A stretch of DNA of 51,495 bases from an uncultured Alphaproteobacteria bacterium (GTDB lineage Bacteria; Pseudomonadota; Alphaproteobacteria; HIMB59): contig CACGPU010000008.1 in assembly GCA_902575065.1 (NCBI GenBank), positions 1 through 51,495 of the forward strand, given 5' to 3'. A model generated the notes under the pieces. That model saw only the letters and a list, made by a program, of their open reading frames with translations, was not told the origin of the DNA and did no database searches. Below, in pieces: positions 47,187-51,495 of the stretch (positions are counted from its first letter, which is position 1; each line of letters opens with the position of its first letter). Position numbers and translations under genes: made by a program.

Positions 47187-48507
47187 TTAAAATTTTTTTT
47201 AAACCTTCGTGGCCAAAATAATTATATAGGTCTTTAACAGATGGGCCATTTTGATTACCTGTAAGTATATAACGTGTATTAGTAAATATTTCTTTTTTTG
47301 ATAGTGATTTATCAATGCTCATTAAGTAATTGACATATTCATCAAAACTAAAATTTGAAATACCATTCAAATTTTTAATCAAAAGTTTGATAAAGTCACC
47401 TGAGGGTTGAATTTTAATTTCTCTTCTATTAATAATATTCCATAAATTTCTTATATCTTCATATTTTTCAACATTTTCTTTAATAAGTTCCCACTCAGTT
47501 TCAGTTAAAGCTAACTCTTTTAGCTCAGGGAATTCATTATTTAAATCTTTTAAATTCATTGACCTTAATGAATTTTTTTGAAAAAAGTCAATTTTATGAA
47601 TATCAATTTTTGGTAAGTTTTTAGAAATATCCTCTAAATTAAAATCTCTAAAATTATTCTCTAAAATGGTTTCAAAATCATAATCTGAGTTTAAACCAAG
47701 TGAATACAAATAAGATAGAATACTGTTAACTGTATATCCACTGTTTCTGAATTGCTTAAGTGAAATTGAGTCCAAATTTCTCTTACTTAGTTTTGTTCCA
47801 TCCTCATTAAGCATTAATGGATTGTGACCTAATGAAGGTAAATCAGAATTTAAACATTTAAATAATTCTAAATGAATTGCTGAATTAGTTAAGTGGTCTT
47901 CGCCTCTAATAATGTGAGAAATTTTCATATCTATATCATCGACGACACTTGGAAAATGGTAGAGGTAGCTACCATCAGCCCTTCTTAAAACAGGATCTGA
48001 TTGAGAAGCTAGATCTACTTCGGTCTCTCCTTTTACTAAATCATTCCATTTAATTTTAGTCTGTGAAAGCTTAAATCTCCAATAAGGCTGATTACCATTA
48101 ATTATTTTTTTTTCAATTTCTTCTTTAGATAAATTTAATGAGGATCTATCGTAGATTGGAGGTTTTCCTGCTTTTAACTGCAACTTTTTTTTTATATCTA
48201 AATCCTCACTTGACTCAAAACATGGGTAAACAAATTTTAAAGAAATTAATTGATCGAAAAGTTCATTATATCTCTCAATTCTTTTACTTTGATAAAAAGT
48301 TTCATCATATTTTATTTTTAACCAATCAAGATCAGATGCTATGGACTTTACATATTCATCTTTGCTTCTCTCTTGGTCAGTGTCGTCATATCTAAGAATA
48401 AATTTACCATTATTTTTTTTCGAATATGCCCAATTTAAAAAGCAAGATCTCATATTTCCTAAGTGCAGGTGACCAGTTGGGCTCGGGGCAAAACGTGTAA
48501 TTATCAT
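47176..48507 (-). CDS. gltX: Glutamyl-tRNA synthetase
   Basis: Charges tRNA-Glu. The HIGH-type motif is GHLHLGNMR and the KMSKS-type motif is GTKLSKRN. The first half has the APSPTGHLHLGN opening and IIRGEDHLTN. The length of 443 is a little short of the usual 460-480. Alphaproteobacteria often have two GltX proteins, one of which charges tRNA-Gln for the amidotransferase route; which one this is cannot be told. It overlaps its neighbours by 4 and 11 bases. Confidence 0.95.
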   Translation of the reverse strand: MIITRFAPSPTGHLHLGNMRSCFLNWAYSKKNNGKFILRYDDTDQERSKDEYVKSIASDLDWLKIKYDETFYQSKRIERYNELFDQLISLKFVYPCFESSEDLDIKKKLQLKAGKPPIYDRSSLNLSKEEIEKKIINGNQPYWRFKLSQTKIKWNDLVKGETEVDLASQSDPVLRRADGSYLYHFPSVVDDIDMKISHIIRGEDHLTNSAIHLELFKCLNSDLPSLGHNPLMLNEDGTKLSKRNLDSISLKQFRNSGYTVNSILSYLYSLGLNSDYDFETILENNFRDFNLEDISKNLPKIDIHKIDFFQKNSLRSMNLKDLNNEFPELKELALTETEWELIKENVEKYEDIRNLWNIINRREIKIQPSGDFIKLLIKNLNGISNFSFDEYVNYLMSIDKSLSKKEIFTNTRYILTGNQNGPSVKDLYNYFGHEGLKKILNEY

Positions 48508-49631
48508 TTAACTTTTTTTAAGAGGTACTCTCTTGAAACTTTTACTCTAGAGGAATTACCATATTTTATAATATCAGCAGTTGCATATGTTTCTGACCAC
48601 TTTTCTGGAAGATAACTTCCAGTTCCTATGACATCTATTGGAGCTTTGGCTAAAGACATTGCCTTGCATTTCTCATTTGTAAATCCGCTAGATGCAATAA
48701 TTTTTACTTTTTTAAAACCAAAATTATCAAGTTGTGCTCTCAAATACCACAAAGATGCAGCAGAGACTCCAGGCCCAACTAAGTGTTTTAACTCTTTGTC
48801 AGATCTGTATTCTTTGATTGAACCGGGTGCATGTTTTTCTAAGACCTCATATGATTTTGAGGTATCAAGATTCTCAATAAATCTTCCATTTGGGGTATCA
48901 AGTCTTATCATTACTTTTCCAGCTTTAGACAACTTATCGAAGTGGCTACAAACTTGAATAGAGTCAGTAATTTCCTTACCGAAATAATCAGGCAATACAA
49001 CTAAATCATCTTTTGGAAATGTTTCATGAAACATTTTTACTGCCTCAAGAGTAGATCCTGCATATCCTATTAATGCATGTGGCATCGTTCCTAATGCTTT
49101 ATTAGATTGAAAATAATGTGATGTTGCATCTATCGATGTTCCAATAAAGCCTTTAGCTTTTTTTCTTTTTGCTGATTTTGATCCTACTGATGCCGCATAT
49201 GACATTAATTCAGACATCTCTGTGCCTGCACAATGTCTTGCATCCATAGCTATAAAGGACGTTTTAGGCAAGTCTAAACACATTTGATATGCATTAGCTG
49301 CTGCTATACAAGCTGGACCAATTTTTTGTAAGAGTAAAGTTTCCAAATCGACTATATGTTTAAAAGATCCCCTAATATAAAGAATTGGTTCTCCAGCACC
49401 AAAATGGTCACCCTCTTTGAATGGGCTAGAAGTTGATACTTTAATACCTCTGTCTTTTGAAATTTGATTTATCCAATTTATTGCTAGTTTTAATGCTATA
49501 ACACCTGGTCTACGAATAAAAACAGCATAAGTAACTTTTATGTCTCCATACTTTTGGATAATTTTTTTTGTTTTTAAAAAATAATTATCAGTAAAATTAT
49601 TAATTAAATTTGAATTTGTTTTTTTATTCAT
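48504..49631 (-). CDS. Nicotinate phosphoribosyltransferase family protein
   Basis: Probable entry enzyme of NAD salvage, joining nicotinate to PRPP. The 375-residue protein has the NAPRT opening NNFTDNYFLKT, the FIRRPGV segment, MDARHCAGTEMSEL, and the late IIASSGFTNEKC that contributes to phosphate binding. It is shorter than E. coli PncB and closer to the archaeal/alphaproteobacterial branch. A quinolinate-type enzyme is less likely. Together with nadK it suggests active salvage. Confidence 0.85.
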   Translation of the reverse strand: MNKKTNSNLINNFTDNYFLKTKKIIQKYGDIKVTYAVFIRRPGVIALKLAINWINQISKDRGIKVSTSSPFKEGDHFGAGEPILYIRGSFKHIVDLETLLLQKIGPACIAAANAYQMCLDLPKTSFIAMDARHCAGTEMSELMSYAASVGSKSAKRKKAKGFIGTSIDATSHYFQSNKALGTMPHALIGYAGSTLEAVKMFHETFPKDDLVVLPDYFGKEITDSIQVCSHFDKLSKAGKVMIRLDTPNGRFIENLDTSKSYEVLEKHAPGSIKEYRSDKELKHLVGPGVSAASLWYLRAQLDNFGFKKVKIIASSGFTNEKCKAMSLAKAPIDVIGTGSYLPEKWSETYATADIIKYGNSSRVKVSREYLLKKVK

Positions 49632-49645
49632 TATGAATAAGAAAA

Positions 49646-50995
49646 CTAATTCATTTCGCCATTAGATAATAAATCAGCCAGAAGAAAAGATAGCTCTAAT
49701 GATTGATTAACATTTAGTCTTGGGTCACAAAACGTATGATACCTATCACCTAAATTTTCATCTTTAATATCATCAGGTCCACCGACACATTCAGTTACAT
49801 CTAAACCTGTTAATTCAAGGTGAACGCCTCCTGCGACTGAACCCTCTGATTTATGAATTTCAAAAAAAGACTGAATTTCTTTAAAAATATTCTCAGTAGC
49901 TCTTGTTTTATAGCCAGATTTACTTGTAGATGTATTTCCATGCATAGGATCACATATCCATGTAAGATTAAGACCGAGTTTATTAATTTCTTTCAATAAA
50001 TCAGGGTATTTTGAATTAATTTTATCTGCTCCCATTCTAACAATAAGTGTAAGTCTTCCACCTTCATTCTCAGGATTAAGTATCTCAATATTTTTTTTTA
50101 AATCATCAATGGTTGTAGATGGTCCTACTTTAAGACCTAAAGGGTTTTTTATACCACTTAAATAGTGTATGTGAGCACCATTAGGATCTCTAGTTCTATC
50201 ACCAACCCACAAAAAATGAGAATTTACATTGTACCACTCACCTGTAGTGCTATCTATTCTTGTAAAAGCTTGTTCATAAGGTAAAAGAAGTGCTTCATGG
50301 CTTGTGTAAAAATCTGTCTCTCTTAGTTCTCTTGTATTTTTTTCATTTACACCACAAGCATTCATAAATTTTATACTTTCTGCAATTTTTTCAGATAATT
50401 CTTTAAATTTTTTTGTTGTATCAAAGTTATCTGCAAAATCTAAATTCCATTTATTTAATTGTGTTAAACTAGCAAAACCTCCTTGAGCAAAAGCTCTTAA
50501 TAAATTTAAAGTTGAAGCTGAATGGTTATAAGCTCTGATCATTCTTTTAGGGTCTGGTTCTCTAGAGGACTCGTTAAACTCAAATGAATTAATAATATCT
50601 CCTCTATAACTAGGTAGCTTTTGACCGTTTTTTTCTTCAAAGTCTGAGCTTCTTGGTTTAGCAAATTGTCCACCCATTCTCCCTAGTTTAACGACAGGTT
50701 TATTAGTGGCAAAAGTCAAAACAACAGACATTTGTAATAGTAATTTAAAATTATCTCTAATTGTATTGGGGTTTAATTCCTGAAAGCTCTCAGCACAGTC
50801 ACCGCCTTGTAAATAAAAGGACTCTCCTTTTTGAACTTGATAAATTTGTGATTTTAGAGACCTAGTCTCACCAGCAAAAATTAAAGGAGGCATAGAAGAT
50901 AATTCCTCTATTACAGAGTCTAAATTACCTTGATCAGCATAAGCAGGCATTTGCTTTGCTTCAAAGTTTTTCCAACTATCTTTAGTCCATTTCAT
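49646..50995 (-). CDS. 3-deoxy-7-phosphoheptulonate synthase, class II
   Basis: First enzyme of the shikimate pathway, joining phosphoenolpyruvate and erythrose 4-phosphate. The class II (plant-like) pattern is clear: QGGDCAESFQE with the metal-binding cysteine, KLGRMGGQFAKPRS, WVGDRTRDPNGAH, and CDPMHGNTSTS near the C-terminus. The length of 449 is standard. It starts about 40 bases after the unidentified gene at the right edge. Confidence 0.96.
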   Translation of the reverse strand: MKWTKDSWKNFEAKQMPAYADQGNLDSVIEELSSMPPLIFAGETRSLKSQIYQVQKGESFYLQGGDCAESFQELNPNTIRDNFKLLLQMSVVLTFATNKPVVKLGRMGGQFAKPRSSDFEEKNGQKLPSYRGDIINSFEFNESSREPDPKRMIRAYNHSASTLNLLRAFAQGGFASLTQLNKWNLDFADNFDTTKKFKELSEKIAESIKFMNACGVNEKNTRELRETDFYTSHEALLLPYEQAFTRIDSTTGEWYNVNSHFLWVGDRTRDPNGAHIHYLSGIKNPLGLKVGPSTTIDDLKKNIEILNPENEGGRLTLIVRMGADKINSKYPDLLKEINKLGLNLTWICDPMHGNTSTSKSGYKTRATENIFKEIQSFFEIHKSEGSVAGGVHLELTGLDVTECVGGPDDIKDENLGDRYHTFCDPRLNVNQSLELSFLLADLLSNGEMN

Positions 50996-51036
50996 GAGGC
51001 AAGGATTATATTGTTAAATGTATTAAATAAAAGAAA

Positions 51037-51495
51037 TTATTGGGTTTTAGATTTAAAAGGCCAAATTTTGGGTAGCTTTAATTTAGGTAATGATGGCTCA
51101 TAACCTGTAGCATAAAAATTATCTATGCTGGATTGTTTATTATCTGAATACTTTGAATCAATATCTTCATGATTGATAATTCCGATATTATCAACGATAT
51201 CTACAGTAGTGATTAGGCCATGATTGTCTGTAATGTAATAGCATTTATCTAAATTTAAATAATCATATGAGCTTTTACCGATTTGATAAGAATTTTTATC
51301 AGAACCATCAGATAGAAAAATAAAATTTTTTATGTTTTTTATTTTATATTTGTTTGAAAGTATGTATGTATCGTCATCCTTGAGTATCTCATGAATATAC
51401 TTTTTGTTACTTAATTTTAAATTAGGGAAAAAAGTTCCTTTTGATAAGTAACTAGGATATTGATTATCATCAATAATATTAGAGAAGAAATTATT
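51037..51495 (-). CDS. Unidentified protein, C-terminal part
   Basis: The frame is open from the right edge for 152 codons to a TAA at 51037-51039 and has the codon use of its neighbours, so I accept it as the 3' part of a gene. The visible sequence includes GTFFPNLKLSNKKYIHEILK, DDTYILSNKY, CYYITDNHGLITTVDIVDN and a basic end, PKIWPFKSKTQ. I do not recognise it. The 'G-x-FFPN...IHEILKDD.Y.LS' pattern faintly recalls the thioredoxin-like C-terminal domain of some FAD monooxygenases, but this is weak. The N-terminal part outside the window is needed. Confidence 0.55.
   Translation of the reverse strand, partial: NNFFSNIIDDNQYPSYLSKGTFFPNLKLSNKKYIHEILKDDDTYILSNKYKIKNIKNFIFLSDGSDKNSYQIGKSSYDYLNLDKCYYITDNHGLITTVDIVDNIGIINHEDIDSKYSDNKQSSIDNFYATGYEPSLPKLKLPKIWPFKSKTQ

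Overview
The window comes from an AT-rich, tightly packed bacterial chromosome and is almost entirely housekeeping. Several features point to a genome-streamlined alphaproteobacterium, perhaps a marine SAR11- or HIMB59-like lineage. These are an alphaproteobacterial-looking 16S rRNA, a small MoaA/DUF3553/DUF2794 protein set typical of that class, the purSQL-bolA-grxD order, overlapping genes at most junctions, and several TTG starts. The exact clade cannot be fixed without a 16S comparison. I see no insertion sequence, prophage, CRISPR array, toxin-antitoxin pair or biosynthetic cluster.

Layout. (1) 1-4103: the end of rsmA, then convergent gmk and a fatty-acid cluster on the minus strand, fabD-fabG-acpP-fabF-gmk. 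(2) 4136-10535, plus strand: rpsF-rpsR-rplI-dnaB, an MlaE/MlaF-type ABC pair, cvpA-purF, and a decayed dehydrogenase-like gene. (3) 10519-14871, mostly minus: der-bamB-yfgM-like, a thioredoxin-fold protein, a DUF2794-like gene and rlmE. (4) 14936-19236: an RND efflux adaptor and permease pair, convergent with pssA-psd. (5) 20674-28737: icd, alaS, recA, then DUF3553-moaA-nadK and an orphan secreted protein resembling a solute-binding protein. (6) 28793-34491: tRNA-Leu, a small ABM-like monooxygenase, and a minus-strand rRNA operon (16S-tRNA-Ile-tRNA-Ala-23S-5S), with initiator and elongator tRNA-Met upstream of 16S. (7) 34529-42391: a CinA-like protein divergent from a nine-gene, gapless plus-strand run, sfsA-map-purB-purC-purS-purQ-purL-bolA-grxD. 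(8) 42420-51495, minus: a TPR lipoprotein-like exported protein, rpsD, trmJ, cimA, cysS, gltX, a nicotinate phosphoribosyltransferase, a class II DAHP synthase and an unidentified partial gene.

How the genes fit together. Six purine-synthesis genes (purF, B, C, S, Q, L) lie in two blocks. The fab cluster and pssA-psd together supply membrane lipid. bamB and the Mla-type pair serve the outer membrane. BolA with the CGFS glutaredoxin handles Fe-S trafficking or iron sensing, while PurF seems to have lost most of its own Fe-S ligands. nadK and the nicotinate phosphoribosyltransferase cover NAD(P) salvage and synthesis.

The points most worth a second look are reductions and small structural oddities, not a new system. 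They are PurF without Fe-S ligands, a vestigial short-chain dehydrogenase after purF, a Der GTPase with an eroded first G domain, an S18 without its usual basic N-terminus, an RND permease with two apparent extra membrane spans and an adaptor with almost no hairpin, an A29-U41 initiator tRNA, and a palindrome between recA and its divergent neighbour.
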